NCBI GenBank assembly: GCA_027065045.1
Contig: JAMOOX010000152.1
Coordinates: 1-64,000 of the forward strand
DNA length: 64,000 nt
Reading direction: 5' to 3'
Origin: Campylobacteraceae bacterium
GTDB lineage: Bacteria; Campylobacterota; Campylobacteria; Campylobacterales; Sulfurovaceae
Shown here: in pieces, positions 26,782 to 36,276 of the stretch
How the letters are laid out: every line of letters starts with the position of its first letter
Numbering within the stretch: position 1 is the stretch's first letter
Program-made: the position numbers and the translations under genes
The notes under the pieces: generated by a model
What the model saw: only the letters and a program-made list of their open reading frames with translations
What the model was told of the DNA's origin: nothing
Databases searched by the model: none

Positions 26782-27177
26782 TTATTCTGTTACACCAGAA
26801 GCACCAAATGAGTGAGTTCCAAGCATTCCCTTAGTCTCTGATTTAGCAATCGCCTTTTTACAAGCAGCTGTACCAGCATTATCACCATCATTGGTTACAG
26901 TTAAGTTACCATCTGATGTACCTGCAAGTTTCCAACACTTACCATCTTGCACAGACTTACAAGATGCAAGTTTAGTAATTGAATCAGCAGTAATTGCTGC
27001 ACCAGATGCTGTATATGTAGCACCTACATCACCAATACATGTACTTAAGTTTGTAAGCTCTTTAGCTACTTTTGCATCATCTCTAGTTGCTGCAAGTTTT
27101 GGAATAGCAACTGCTGCCAAAATACCAATAATAACGATTACGAAAATTAATTCGATCATTGTAAAACCTTTTTTCAT
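26782..27177 (-). CDS. Type II secretion / type IV pilus pseudopilin, copy 1
   Basis: A 131-residue prepilin with leader MKKG/FTMIELIFVIVIIGIL and AAVAIPKLAATRDDAKVAKEL. Four cysteines are visible (STCIGD, ASCKSV, GKCWKL, AACKKA). The first 59 residues are identical to the gene at 31086-31481 and the remainder is clearly homologous (shared GNLTV and HSFGASGV). The upstream region, including the ribosome site TTAGGAG, is also shared. It may be the major subunit of a pilus-like fibre. The 3.9 kb between the two copies holds four surface-protein genes on the other strand. Confidence 0.88.
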   Translation of the reverse strand: MKKGFTMIELIFVIVIIGILAAVAIPKLAATRDDAKVAKELTNLSTCIGDVGATYTASGAAITADSITKLASCKSVQDGKCWKLAGTSDGNLTVTNDGDNAGTAACKKAIAKSETKGMLGTHSFGASGVTE

Positions 27178-27388
27178 AATAAACTCCTAATAAAATAATT
27201 TTTGTTAGTTCAATAACTAACTGTTAAAATGATAACATCAATAAACTTAAAATCTTATTAATTTTGAGAATATATCAGATAATTTAAATAAAACTATTTA
27301 ATTTTTTTTTAATCTTTAGAATGATATAATTCTTTAAGTTAGTAAATCTCTTCTATAAAAAATTAAATTTTTAAAGGTATTTAGATAT

Positions 27389-28036
27389 ATGAAAAAATTA
27401 TTACTTATGTTTATTCTTTTTCTTACTCTTAATTATTCTAAAAGTAATAGAAGCCATTCTCCAATTATAGAATCTATCTATCTTACTATATATAGCGATG
27501 AATTAACCTATGTAGCAGATAAACCTTTTGAGAAAATTGATGATATTTGGACAATATCTTTGCCATCTCTTATTATAGATGAAAATCTTACATTTTTAGC
27601 TAATGCATTTAATAGTAATGGTGATTTAATATATCAATCTAATCAAACTATAAAATTAAAATTAGAAGATAATAATATATCTATTACTTTTAAATCTATA
27701 ACAGAATATGAAAATTTATTAATTACAACTGATATAATTGATATTATTAGTGAAGATGATGATACTCAAATTAGATTTAAAATAACAAATCCAAATGAAG
27801 ATAATATAACATATAATATATATAGTGATGATGATTATGAATTTACTCCAAGCAGTGGCACAATAGATAATTATGATGAGAATAGTTCATATCTTTTAGA
27901 TATAAATTATAGCAAAGCTGATTCAGAGGGAAGTTATGGAAATTTAATCACTCTTGTTAATAGTATAGAAGATCAAAATATATCATATAGGTTTACTTTG
28001 AATATAGATGAAAATGGTACTGTATCATTAAAATAA
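27389..28036 (+). CDS. Secreted protein, member 1 of a tandem paralogous family
   Basis: A 215-residue protein with a signal peptide (residues 1-18) but no lipobox Cys. Two domains can be traced. The first runs from IESIYLTIYSDELTY through PFEKIDDIWTISLPSL and IDENLTFLANAFNSNG. The second contains RFKITNPNEDNITYNIYSD and YLLDINYSKADSEGSY. Both recur in the same order in the next two genes. It lacks the C-terminal PKD-like domain of those genes. The function is unknown; extracellular beta-sandwich proteins are likely. Confidence 0.7.
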   Translation: MKKLLLMFILFLTLNYSKSNRSHSPIIESIYLTIYSDELTYVADKPFEKIDDIWTISLPSLIIDENLTFLANAFNSNGDLIYQSNQTIKLKLEDNNISITFKSITEYENLLITTDIIDIISEDDDTQIRFKITNPNEDNITYNIYSDDDYEFTPSSGTIDNYDENSSYLLDINYSKADSEGSYGNLITLVNSIEDQNISYRFTLNIDENGTVSLK

Positions 28037-28062
28037 TATAAAATTTAAAAAGGTTATAGTTT

Positions 28063-29010
28063 ATGAAAAAATACTCTTTAATAATATTACTTATACTTTT
28101 ATTATTAAATAATTGTGGCGATAATAATTATAAAATGTCAAATATAAAAATTAGAGCTAGAATCCCCCAAGAAAATCCGATTAAAATTCAAAATATACTT
28201 TTAAATATATATAGCAAAAATTTAACTTATTTATATAATAAACCTATGATAAAAATTGATAATATATGGAGTATAGTTTTACCTCTACTACCATTAAATG
28301 AAGAGTTGATATTTAAAGCATCTGCTTTTAATAAAGATGGTGAGTTTATATATCAAGCAAATAGAATAACTAGCTTAACAACTAATTCTAAAAATATTAA
28401 TCTTAAATTAGAATATGTAGATGAGTGTAATTGTAGTTTTTTTGGTGCTAATGTAGTAGATATCAATAATTATAAAGAGTATGCAACTATAAAGTTTAAT
28501 ATATATAATTATCTAAAAAGTGAATTAGAGTATCAAATAGATAGTGAAGATAATTATATATTTACACCTGAACGCTCAATAATCAACTCTTATGATAATA
28601 ATTACTCATATCAACTAGATATAAATTATACTAAACCACAAAATAGTGGAAGATTTGTAAATTTTTTATATCTAAGTAGTTCTAGTAAAAAATCTAAATT
28701 AGAGTTTGATTTTATAATTGATAAAAATAATTCTATAAGATTAATAGAAAATCAACCTCCTCAAATATTAAATTTAGATATTAATAAGAGTTATGATAGT
28801 GTAGAAATATATGCTAATGTTATAGATGATGAGAATGCTACAATAGATTATTTATGGGAAGTCATTAGTGGAGATTTAGAGATAATAGGTAGTAATATAG
28901 AGAGTCAAGTTTTCTTTAAAAATTATCAAATGGGTATAGAATCACAAATATCTATTCAAGTTACAGACAAGAGAGGTTTTATAACAAAAGAGATATATTC
29001 CATAGATTAA
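28063..29010 (+). CDS. Predicted lipoprotein, member 2 of the family, with PKD-like domain
   Basis: A 315-residue paralogue of the preceding gene. The signal LIILLILLLLNNC suggests a lipoprotein with Cys18, although the -1 and -2 positions (Asn) are unusual for a lipobox. The first domain shows NLTYLYNKPMIKIDNIWSIV and the second KFNIYNYLKSELEYQIDS and YQLDINYTKPQNSGRF. An extra C-terminal Ig/PKD-like domain follows (about 228-315, starting QPPQILNLDINKS, with YLWEV and the terminal QVTDKRGF). Spaced 26 bases after gene 1. Confidence 0.7.
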   Translation: MKKYSLIILLILLLLNNCGDNNYKMSNIKIRARIPQENPIKIQNILLNIYSKNLTYLYNKPMIKIDNIWSIVLPLLPLNEELIFKASAFNKDGEFIYQANRITSLTTNSKNINLKLEYVDECNCSFFGANVVDINNYKEYATIKFNIYNYLKSELEYQIDSEDNYIFTPERSIINSYDNNYSYQLDINYTKPQNSGRFVNFLYLSSSSKKSKLEFDFIIDKNNSIRLIENQPPQILNLDINKSYDSVEIYANVIDDENATIDYLWEVISGDLEIIGSNIESQVFFKNYQMGIESQISIQVTDKRGFITKEIYSID

Positions 29011-29078
29011 GAGTCTTATTTAATAATAAGTTAAATATTATAATGTTATAATTAATGTAAAATTAAAAAGGAGTTATT

Positions 29079-30131
29079 ATGAAGAAATTTATAATATTGA
29101 TAGCTATATTGATAGCTATGATTGGATGTGGTAGTAGTGAAATATCTACATCTGTTACAAATAGTAATGGTGCAAAATCAAATTTACAGATTAAGCTTAA
29201 GAATTTAAGAGGAACTCCTCACATTAATAGAGTTTCAGAAATTGATTCTATTGTGCTTACTATTATAAGTGATAAACTTACTTATGTAACGGATAAGCCT
29301 TTTACTGAGGATGGTGATAATAATTGGACTATAGAGATTCCATCTCTTCCAATGGATGAGGATTTAGAGTTTACAACTATTGCTAAAAATGCTAGTGATG
29401 ACACAATATATACAAGTGATAATAACTATACATTAGATTCATCAGAAAATAGAGATGCTAATAATCCTTATATAGTTTATCTTGTTCTTCAAGAAGAAAC
29501 AATATCAGAAATGTATATACAAAGTATTCATGCAATTGATATGACTAATGATGTAAATATTACAAAATTAAAATTTGATATACACAATAGAGGTCTTGAT
29601 GATGTAAACTACTCTATATATAGTGCAGATAAATACTCATTTGATCCTAATGCTAGTACCATATCTGGTGGAGATTTTGATGCTAATGCTCCATATAATT
29701 ATATTTTAGATGTAAATTATACTAAACCAATAGATGCTGGAACTTTTGCAAATACATTTACAATGATAAATACAAATGGAGATAAAGTTGTAACCGCATT
29801 TAATATATATATTAATGATACTAGTCATGTAGATGTTAAAGTAAATATGCCCCCTGTTATTGAGAGAATTGATATGAATGCATCAAATGATGATAGTAAC
29901 TTAACCCTTTTTGCACATATAAATGATTATGAAAATGAAGCGATTACATATATATGGGAAATTAATACAAATGATAGTAATTACCCTATGAGTTTTATTA
30001 ATGATGAAAATACTACAAATCCTGTATATTTTGAAGATTTCAATATGACTGGGACATATAAAGTATCTCTTGAAGCACAAGATGGTAATGGCTCTATAAG
30101 TAAGATAATTTATACTATTAACCTTCAATAA
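29079..30131 (+). CDS. Predicted lipoprotein, member 3 of the family, with PKD-like domain
   Basis: A 350-residue paralogue with a convincing lipobox (AMIGC, Cys17). The shared first domain reads VLTIISDKLTYVTDKPF with WTIEIPSLPMDEDLEF; the second has KFDIHNRGLDDVNYSIYS and YILDVNYTKPIDAGTF. The C-terminal PKD-like domain starts PPVIERIDMN and contains ITYIWEINT and the final SLEAQDGNGS. It has its own ribosome site AAAGGAG and a 68-base leader. Likely an outer-membrane or surface protein. Confidence 0.72.
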   Translation: MKKFIILIAILIAMIGCGSSEISTSVTNSNGAKSNLQIKLKNLRGTPHINRVSEIDSIVLTIISDKLTYVTDKPFTEDGDNNWTIEIPSLPMDEDLEFTTIAKNASDDTIYTSDNNYTLDSSENRDANNPYIVYLVLQEETISEMYIQSIHAIDMTNDVNITKLKFDIHNRGLDDVNYSIYSADKYSFDPNASTISGGDFDANAPYNYILDVNYTKPIDAGTFANTFTMINTNGDKVVTAFNIYINDTSHVDVKVNMPPVIERIDMNASNDDSNLTLFAHINDYENEAITYIWEINTNDSNYPMSFINDENTTNPVYFEDFNMTGTYKVSLEAQDGNGSISKIIYTINLQ

Positions 30132-30133
30132 TT

Positions 30134-31060
30134 ATGAGAAATAGCATTTTAAGTATAGCTATACTACTAAATAGTAGTATAGCATTTACAAGTTGTGGTG
30201 GAGGTGGTGGTAGTTCTAGCAATACTTCCTCCCAAGTAGTATCTAATCAGGTAGAATCATATCAATATCGTTTTGATAAAGAGATTGAGTTATATGGATT
30301 TAATTTAGGTTTTAGAGATTATAGTCTATTATTTGAGATGGATAAGGTCACAACAACATCTCTAAAACATTACTATTATGATGATAATAGTAATAACTAT
30401 ATTTTAGATGATAGAGATTATAAAATAATTATTGAAGACGGTAATTATAGTGATGTAGATAGTTTTTCTAATATTCAATATAAAGTAAATCAACAGGGTG
30501 GATTAATAGCCTATGTAGGTTCTAAAGATATTTTTGAATTAAAAATAGAAAAAAAAGAGAATTTCAATTCAAATAGATTTGAAACTTATGATAAAAATAT
30601 AGATTTAAATGGAAGTAAATACAATATAACAAAAGAGTATTTAAGCAATCTATATATAGAAGAGAAAACTATGGTTGATAATGATGGTAAAGGTTATGAT
30701 AGCCTTAAACAATTTGTAGATACACATAGAGACCAACCTTTTCTCGGTAGTAGCTATATTGGGTTAATTTTTTATGAAGATAATAAACTTCTTGAAAAAA
30801 GAGGAAATCAATCATATACGGAGGCGGGTAGTTTTGAATATAAAACAGTAGATAATAAAAGTGTCTTATTTATTTATCCAACAAATATAAACTATCAACA
30901 AGATATATGTTATCGTTTTGATTTTGGAGAGATTAAAAAATCTAAATGTTATCTAAAAAGTAATGAGTACAATATAACAATGTATGATAAATCTATATAT
31001 AACAGTATTTTAAATTATTTACAAAACAATTTAGTAGATATTGACATAGATATTAAATAG
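30134..31060 (+). CDS. Predicted lipoprotein, unrelated to the preceding family
   Basis: A 308-residue protein that begins 3 bases after the previous stop, so it is probably coupled. The N-terminal signal ends AFTSC followed by a glycine and serine tether (GGGGGSSS), typical of lipoproteins. The rest is rich in Asn, Asp, Tyr and Lys with no family I recognise; two cysteines occur near the C-terminus. It faces the second pseudopilin copy convergently, with a 24-base palindrome between them. Confidence 0.65.
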   Translation: MRNSILSIAILLNSSIAFTSCGGGGGSSSNTSSQVVSNQVESYQYRFDKEIELYGFNLGFRDYSLLFEMDKVTTTSLKHYYYDDNSNNYILDDRDYKIIIEDGNYSDVDSFSNIQYKVNQQGGLIAYVGSKDIFELKIEKKENFNSNRFETYDKNIDLNGSKYNITKEYLSNLYIEEKTMVDNDGKGYDSLKQFVDTHRDQPFLGSSYIGLIFYEDNKLLEKRGNQSYTEAGSFEYKTVDNKSVLFIYPTNINYQQDICYRFDFGEIKKSKCYLKSNEYNITMYDKSIYNSILNYLQNNLVDIDIDIK

Positions 31061-31080
31061 ATAGCTTTAAAGCTATCTAT
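31057..31080. terminator. Bidirectional terminator-like palindrome
   Basis: A perfect 24-base palindrome (ATAGATAGCTTT paired with AAAGCTATCTAT) lies between the convergent lipoprotein gene, whose stop it includes, and the pseudopilin at 31086-31481. It can fold as a hairpin in either transcript. No long T-run follows on the plus strand. Confidence 0.55.
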
Positions 31081-31085
31081 TATAT

Positions 31086-31481
31086 TTATTCTACTACACC
31101 TGAAGCACCAAATGAGTGAACGCCCATCATACCTTTATCTGTTGATTTTGCAACTGCTTTAGCACAAGAAGCACTACCCTCATTATTATCTCCAACTGTT
31201 AAGTTTCCATCATTAGAACCAGCCAAAGTCCAACAACCATTACCATTATTTTTAACTGATTTACAAGAAGCTAAACCATTAATTACATCATTAGTAATAG
31301 CTCCACCTGATGCTGTATATGTAGCACCGACATCACCAATACATGTAGATAAATTTGTAAGTTCTTTAGCTACCTTTGCATCATCTCTAGTTGCAGCAAG
31401 TTTTGGAATAGCAACAGCGGCTAAAATACCAATAATAACAATCACGAAAATTAATTCGATCATTGTAAAACCTTTTTTCAT
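31086..31481 (-). CDS. Type II secretion / type IV pilus pseudopilin, copy 2
   Basis: A 131-residue prepilin identical over residues 1-59 to the gene at 26782-27177 and homologous beyond, with changes concentrated in the exposed middle (AITNDVINGL, NNGNGCWTL). All four cysteines are kept. About 60 bases upstream, including the ribosome site, are also largely conserved with copy 1. This points to a recent duplication or to gene conversion of the N-terminal half. It is transcribed in the same direction as copy 1, 3.9 kb apart. Confidence 0.88.
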   Translation of the reverse strand: MKKGFTMIELIFVIVIIGILAAVAIPKLAATRDDAKVAKELTNLSTCIGDVGATYTASGGAITNDVINGLASCKSVKNNGNGCWTLAGSNDGNLTVGDNNEGSASCAKAVAKSTDKGMMGVHSFGASGVVE

Positions 31482-31563
31482 AATAAACTCCTAATAAAAT
31501 AATTTTTTAGTCAATTCAATAATTAACTGTTATAATAATACCCTATATAACTTAAAAATTACT

Positions 31564-31785
31564 TTAAATAGCATCTAAAGTCTCTATCAAAAGCTCCAAC
31601 TCATCTTCATAACTATTTGACTTTTTGGCAATCTTAAGATATGCTTTTAATAAATTTGATGGATTATTATCTCTTCCAAATATAATGCCTGACTCTTCTA
31701 AATCTTGTACTACAAAATCAGCAAAATCCTCTTCTAGTGTTACTTCGTATCTATTTCCTGATACAGATAAATTTAATTTTTTCAA
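31564..31785 (-). CDS. Small hypothetical protein
   Basis: A 73-residue acidic protein starting MKKLNLSVSGNRYEV, with a short beta-strand start and a helical second half (NLLKAYLKIAKKS, ELELLIETLDAI). It follows the 73-aa coiled-coil gene by 12 bases with AAGGAG as its ribosome site, so the two form an operon divergent from uvrB. I do not recognise a family. The coiled-coil partner suggests, weakly, a cell-division or cytoskeletal context. Confidence 0.65.
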   Translation of the reverse strand: MKKLNLSVSGNRYEVTLEEDFADFVVQDLEESGIIFGRDNNPSNLLKAYLKIAKKSNSYEDELELLIETLDAI

Positions 31786-31797
31786 TCTTATCTCCTT

Positions 31798-32019
31798 TTA
31801 TGATTCTAAAAATTCTTCTACTTTCTGTATTAATTGGTCTATCTCTCTATCTTTTATATCTAAATCATACTTTAATCTATCAATTATATCTTGTTGCTCT
31901 TTGGCATCAAATGATGGATTTTCCAATCGTTTTTTTAATTTAGAATTTTCAAGTTTTAGTAGTTCATAATTTCTAATTAAATTATCAATTTTTGTGCGTA
32001 ATCTCTCTAATGCAGACAT
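31798..32019 (-). CDS. Small coiled-coil protein, ZapB-like
   Basis: A 73-residue protein predicted to be almost entirely helical. Heptad-like hydrophobic spacing is visible in LERLRTKIDNLIRNYELLKLE (abbreviated in meaning to its Leu, Ile and Leu positions at 4, 7, 11, 14 and 18) and again in the second half (IIDRLKYDLDIKDREIDQL). Size and character resemble the cell-division factor ZapB, but such short coiled coils are easily confused. It is divergent from uvrB with an 85-base gap. Confidence 0.6.
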   Translation of the reverse strand: MSALERLRTKIDNLIRNYELLKLENSKLKKRLENPSFDAKEQQDIIDRLKYDLDIKDREIDQLIQKVEEFLES

Positions 32020-32104
32020 TGGAACTACCTCTCGTTGTTGAAGATATTATTTTGTTATAATAATATCCAAAGATAGATTAAAAATTATCATTAAAGGCTA
32101 AATC

Positions 32105-34069
32105 GTGTCTAAATTTATACTTAATAGCAAATATTCTCCCTCAGGAGACCAACCCACAGCAATAGAAGAGCTTAGTAGCTCTATTTTAAGTGGGAATAAG
32201 TTTCAAACTCTTTTAGGTGTTACAGGGAGTGGTAAGACATATACTATGGCAAATATTATCTCAAAAGTAAATAAACCAACTCTAATAATGACCCATAATA
32301 AAACTCTTGCCTCTCAATTATATAGTGAATTTAAAAGCTTTTTTCCTAATAATAGAGTAGAGTATTTTATAAGTTATTATGACTATTATCAACCAGAAGC
32401 ATATATCCCACGACAAGACCTCTTTATTGATAAGGATAGTTCTATTAATGATGAGTTAGAGAGATTGAGATTAAGTGCCACTGCTTCGCTACTTAGTTAT
32501 GATGATGTGATAATCATAGCATCTGTATCTGCTAATTATGGATTGGGTTCTCCTGATGAGTATAAAGAGATGATACAGATACTTAGAGTTAGGGAGGAGT
32601 ATAATCAAAAAGAGCTACTTCTACGACTTGTAGATATGGGTTATTCTCGTGAAGATGATTATTTTGATATAGGCAATTTTCGTGTAAATGGAGAGGTAAT
32701 TGATATATATTTAGCATACCGTTATCAAGAGGCTATTAGAGTAGAGTTTTTTGGAGATGAGATAGAGTCTATCTATACATTTGATACTCTTACAAATAAA
32801 AAGATTGAAAATCTTAATGAAGTTACAATATTTGCCACAAGCCAATTTGTAGTTTCACAAGAGAGATTAAAAGTAGCTATCAAAAGTATAGAAGAGGAAC
32901 TTGATAAACGATTAGCCTATTTTAAATCAAATGATAAACTACTAGAGTATAATAGATTAAAGCAAAGATGTGAGTTTGATTTAGAGATGATGGAGACCAC
33001 TGGTATATGTAAGGGAATAGAGAACTATTCAAGACATCTAAGTGATAAGAAAGAGGGAGAGTCTCCATATACAATGTTAGATTATTTTGAAAAGATGTGT
33101 GATGATTATCTTGTAATTGTAGATGAGTCTCATGTATCACTGCCCCAATTTAGAGGAATGTACGCAGGAGATAGAAGCCGTAAAGAGGTATTAGTAGAGT
33201 ATGGGTTTAGATTACCATCAGCCCTTGATAATCGCCCTCTTAAAATCAATGAATATATTGATAAAATCCCACATTTTCTCTTTGTCTCTGCTACTCCATC
33301 AGAGTTTGAACTAGAAAACTCTTCTATAATAGCCCAACAAATAGTTCGCCCCACAGGACTACTAGACCCTACAATTGAAGTAGTAGATAGCAGATATCAA
33401 GTAGAACATCTATTTGATGAGATAAAAGAGGTTATATCCAAAAATCAAAGAGTATTAGTAACAGTATTAACCAAAAAAATGGCAGAAGAGCTAAGTAAAT
33501 ATTATAATGAGTTGGGATTAAAAGTTAAATATATGCACTCTGACCTTGATACAGTAGAGAGAAATCAGATAATTAGAGGTTTAAGATTGGGTGATTTTGA
33601 TGTATTAATAGGTATTAATCTACTTCGTGAGGGTTTAGATATTCCAGAAGTTAGCCTTGTAGCTATAATGGACGCCGATAAAGAGGGATTTTTGCGTTCT
33701 CTTACATCTCTTATCCAAACTTCAGGAAGATGTGCTAGAAATATAGATGGTAGAGTAATAATGTATGCAAAAAAAACAACTAAATCAATGAGTGAAACAA
33801 TCAAAATAACACAAAAGAGAAGAGCTAAACAACAAGAGTATAATGTAAAACATAATATAACTCCCACTACAACAACAAGAACTCTTGATAGAAATCTCAA
33901 AACTCAAGAAGAGGATTATATTAAAACTAAAATAGAGAAAATGCCCAAATCACAGAAACAAGAACTTATAAAATCACTTAAAATCAAAATGATAGAAGCA
34001 TCTAAAAGCCTAGAATTTGAAGAAGCAATACGGCTACGAGATGAGATAAATAAAATTAAGAAGTTATGA
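32105..34069 (+). CDS. uvrB: Excinuclease ABC subunit B
   Basis: A 654-residue nucleotide-excision-repair helicase that loads onto damaged DNA delivered by UvrA and recruits UvrC. Walker A is [14 protein letters not shown], the beta-hairpin region reads [12 protein letters not shown], the DExD-like box is [12 protein letters not shown], and the C-terminal UVR motif is present ([18 protein letters not shown]). It starts with GTG at 32105. Length is normal. Confidence 0.97.
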   Translation: MSKFILNSKYSPSGDQPTAIEELSSSILSGNKFQTLLGVTGSGKTYTMANIISKVNKPTLIMTHNKTLASQLYSEFKSFFPNNRVEYFISYYDYYQPEAYIPRQDLFIDKDSSINDELERLRLSATASLLSYDDVIIIASVSANYGLGSPDEYKEMIQILRVREEYNQKELLLRLVDMGYSREDDYFDIGNFRVNGEVIDIYLAYRYQEAIRVEFFGDEIESIYTFDTLTNKKIENLNEVTIFATSQFVVSQERLKVAIKSIEEELDKRLAYFKSNDKLLEYNRLKQRCEFDLEMMETTGICKGIENYSRHLSDKKEGESPYTMLDYFEKMCDDYLVIVDESHVSLPQFRGMYAGDRSRKEVLVEYGFRLPSALDNRPLKINEYIDKIPHFLFVSATPSEFELENSSIIAQQIVRPTGLLDPTIEVVDSRYQVEHLFDEIKEVISKNQRVLVTVLTKKMAEELSKYYNELGLKVKYMHSDLDTVERNQIIRGLRLGDFDVLIGINLLREGLDIPEVSLVAIMDADKEGFLRSLTSLIQTSGRCARNIDGRVIMYAKKTTKSMSETIKITQKRRAKQQEYNVKHNITPTTTTRTLDRNLKTQEEDYIKTKIEKMPKSQKQELIKSLKIKMIEASKSLEFEEAIRLRDEINKIKKL

Positions 34070-34130
34070 TATAATAAAAAGATAATATAGTTAAATAATA
34101 AAATATTAAAAAAATAATGTTAGGAAAAAA

Positions 34131-36200
34131 ATGAAAAAAGAGATAGAGAGTGTATGTACATATTGTGGTGTAGGTTGTGATATAACAGCAGTTGTAGAAG
34201 ATAATAAAATCCAAAAAATTTATGCTCAAAAAGATGGAGTAGTAAGCCAAGGAAAACTATGTATCAAGGGTAAATATGGATATGATTTTGTAGATGCCCC
34301 TGATAGAATCAAAGAACCACAAATTAAAAAGAGTTTTTTGGATAGAAATCCCAAATTATATGAAGTAGCCAAAGATGAGTTGATAGAGTTTAATAGCGAT
34401 TATTATACCTGTTCGCTTGATATGGCTACAACAATTGCTTCAATGAAACTCAAAGAGATAAAAGATAAATTTGGTGGCAAAAGTTTTTGTGCTATTGGAG
34501 GGGCTAGGACTAATTGTGAAAGCTCATATCTATTTCAAAAGTTTTGTAGAGAGACTATGGAGTCAGGTAATGTTGATAATTGTGCTAGAGTTTGCCACTC
34601 TCCATCACTCAAAGGAATGAAAACAACTATTGGAGAGGGAGCGGCCACTAATCCATATAATGATATTTATGAAGCTGAATTTATGGTAGTAATTGGAGCT
34701 AATGTTATGGAGGCTCACCCAATTATTGCTAATCGTATGGTAGATATGGCAAGGAATCATAATAATTTAGCTGTAATTGATGTACGAGAAACCAAACTAT
34801 CTAAATTGGCTAAATATAATACTATTATACCATTTGAATCAAATCTACTTATTTTAAATATGATGGCTTATGTTATTATTACCGAAGAGCTTTATGATAA
34901 GAGTTTTATAGAGAAAAGGAGCAAAGGATTTAAGGAGTTTAAGAGTTTAATATTAAATGATAAATATGCTAATCCTAAGTTTTTTGAAGATATTGAGGGG
35001 TATGAGTATCTATCTAAAATGATACCAAATATAGCAAGAGAGTATGCTCTTAAAAAATCTATGATATTTTGGGGGCTTGGAATTACTGAACATCTTGATG
35101 GTAGTTATGCTGTAATGGCAATTACACACCTTGCGATAATGACAGGAAATATCGGTAAAAGTGGAGCAGGACTTATGCCATTAAGAGGACAAAATAATGT
35201 TCAAGGTGCTTGTGATATGGGTTGTCTGCCATATTATGAACCTGATTATCAAGATGCCAAAATCGCAGGATTAATGACACCTCAACTTATTGATGAGATG
35301 ATAAAAGGAGATGTAAAAGCACTACTTAATATGGGTGAAGATATTACACATATCCACACCAATATAAACAAAGTAAAAAAGGGGATTAAAAATCTTGAAT
35401 TTATAATGACTCAAGAGCTGTTTATGACTGATGTTGCTCATTATGCTGATATTGTAATTGGTGTAAAGAGTGCTTATGAAAAAACAGGTGTATATGTAAA
35501 TGCTATGAGAAGATTACATCTATCTCAACCTCTTGTAAGTTCAAATCTACCTGATGATTGGGAAGTTTTACAGATGTTAGATAATAAACTTGGTGGAGAT
35601 TTTAACTATTCTACAAGTGAAGATGTTTGGGAAGAGGTTACAAAAGTAGCCCATAGAAGATTTAGTGGAGCAAAATATTATAGACTAAAAAGACATAGAA
35701 AAAGAGGAATGCAGTGGCCAATATACCATGAAGATACACCAGTATTACACCTATTAGACTTTAGGACAGATGATGGATTAGCCAATTTTGTATATCATCA
35801 ATATAGCCTTAGAGGAATGGTTCAAGAGATTTTAGAGAATAGATTTTATCAAGATAATAATAGATTTTATCTAACCACGGGTAGAATTTTGGCTCACTAT
35901 AATAACTCTGCTCAAACTTCAAGAAGCAAAAAATTATATACAAAACATGATGAAGATCTGCTTTTTGTATCCATAGAAGATAGAGATAAAATTACATCTA
36001 AAAGAGTAATATTAAAAACTCAATATGGAGAGACTACCCCACTAAGAGTAGAGTATTCAAATAAAATCAAACCACAAACACTATATACGACATTCCATCA
36101 TGCCAAAAGTGAAATAAATGCGATATTTGGAGATGAGTGTGATGAGTTGATATTAACAGCAAGGTTTAAATCTGTTAAGGTTGAAGTGGTAGAGGTGTAA
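34131..36200 (+). CDS. Formate dehydrogenase-like molybdopterin oxidoreductase (Cys type)
   Basis: A 689-residue member of the molybdopterin oxidoreductase family, closest in layout to FdhF. The N-terminal [4Fe-4S] motif CTYCGVGC is followed by GKLCIKG. The active-site segment is DNCARVCHSPS: the second Cys stands where E. coli FdhF has selenocysteine, so this is a non-seleno form. RGQNNVQGACDMG and the C-terminal cofactor-binding TGRILAHYNN are family blocks. There is no Tat signal, so it is cytoplasmic. No electron-transfer partner gene adjoins it, so the acceptor cannot be inferred; the nap genes lie about 9 kb away. Confidence 0.85.
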   Translation: MKKEIESVCTYCGVGCDITAVVEDNKIQKIYAQKDGVVSQGKLCIKGKYGYDFVDAPDRIKEPQIKKSFLDRNPKLYEVAKDELIEFNSDYYTCSLDMATTIASMKLKEIKDKFGGKSFCAIGGARTNCESSYLFQKFCRETMESGNVDNCARVCHSPSLKGMKTTIGEGAATNPYNDIYEAEFMVVIGANVMEAHPIIANRMVDMARNHNNLAVIDVRETKLSKLAKYNTIIPFESNLLILNMMAYVIITEELYDKSFIEKRSKGFKEFKSLILNDKYANPKFFEDIEGYEYLSKMIPNIAREYALKKSMIFWGLGITEHLDGSYAVMAITHLAIMTGNIGKSGAGLMPLRGQNNVQGACDMGCLPYYEPDYQDAKIAGLMTPQLIDEMIKGDVKALLNMGEDITHIHTNINKVKKGIKNLEFIMTQELFMTDVAHYADIVIGVKSAYEKTGVYVNAMRRLHLSQPLVSSNLPDDWEVLQMLDNKLGGDFNYSTSEDVWEEVTKVAHRRFSGAKYYRLKRHRKRGMQWPIYHEDTPVLHLLDFRTDDGLANFVYHQYSLRGMVQEILENRFYQDNNRFYLTTGRILAHYNNSAQTSRSKKLYTKHDEDLLFVSIEDRDKITSKRVILKTQYGETTPLRVEYSNKIKPQTLYTTFHHAKSEINAIFGDECDELILTARFKSVKVEVVEV

Positions 36201-36276
36201 TTTAAATTTATAAAGTACCTAAAGATATTTAAAATTTAATATTTCTTCTGTATAATAATCAAAAAGTAGGTAGATT

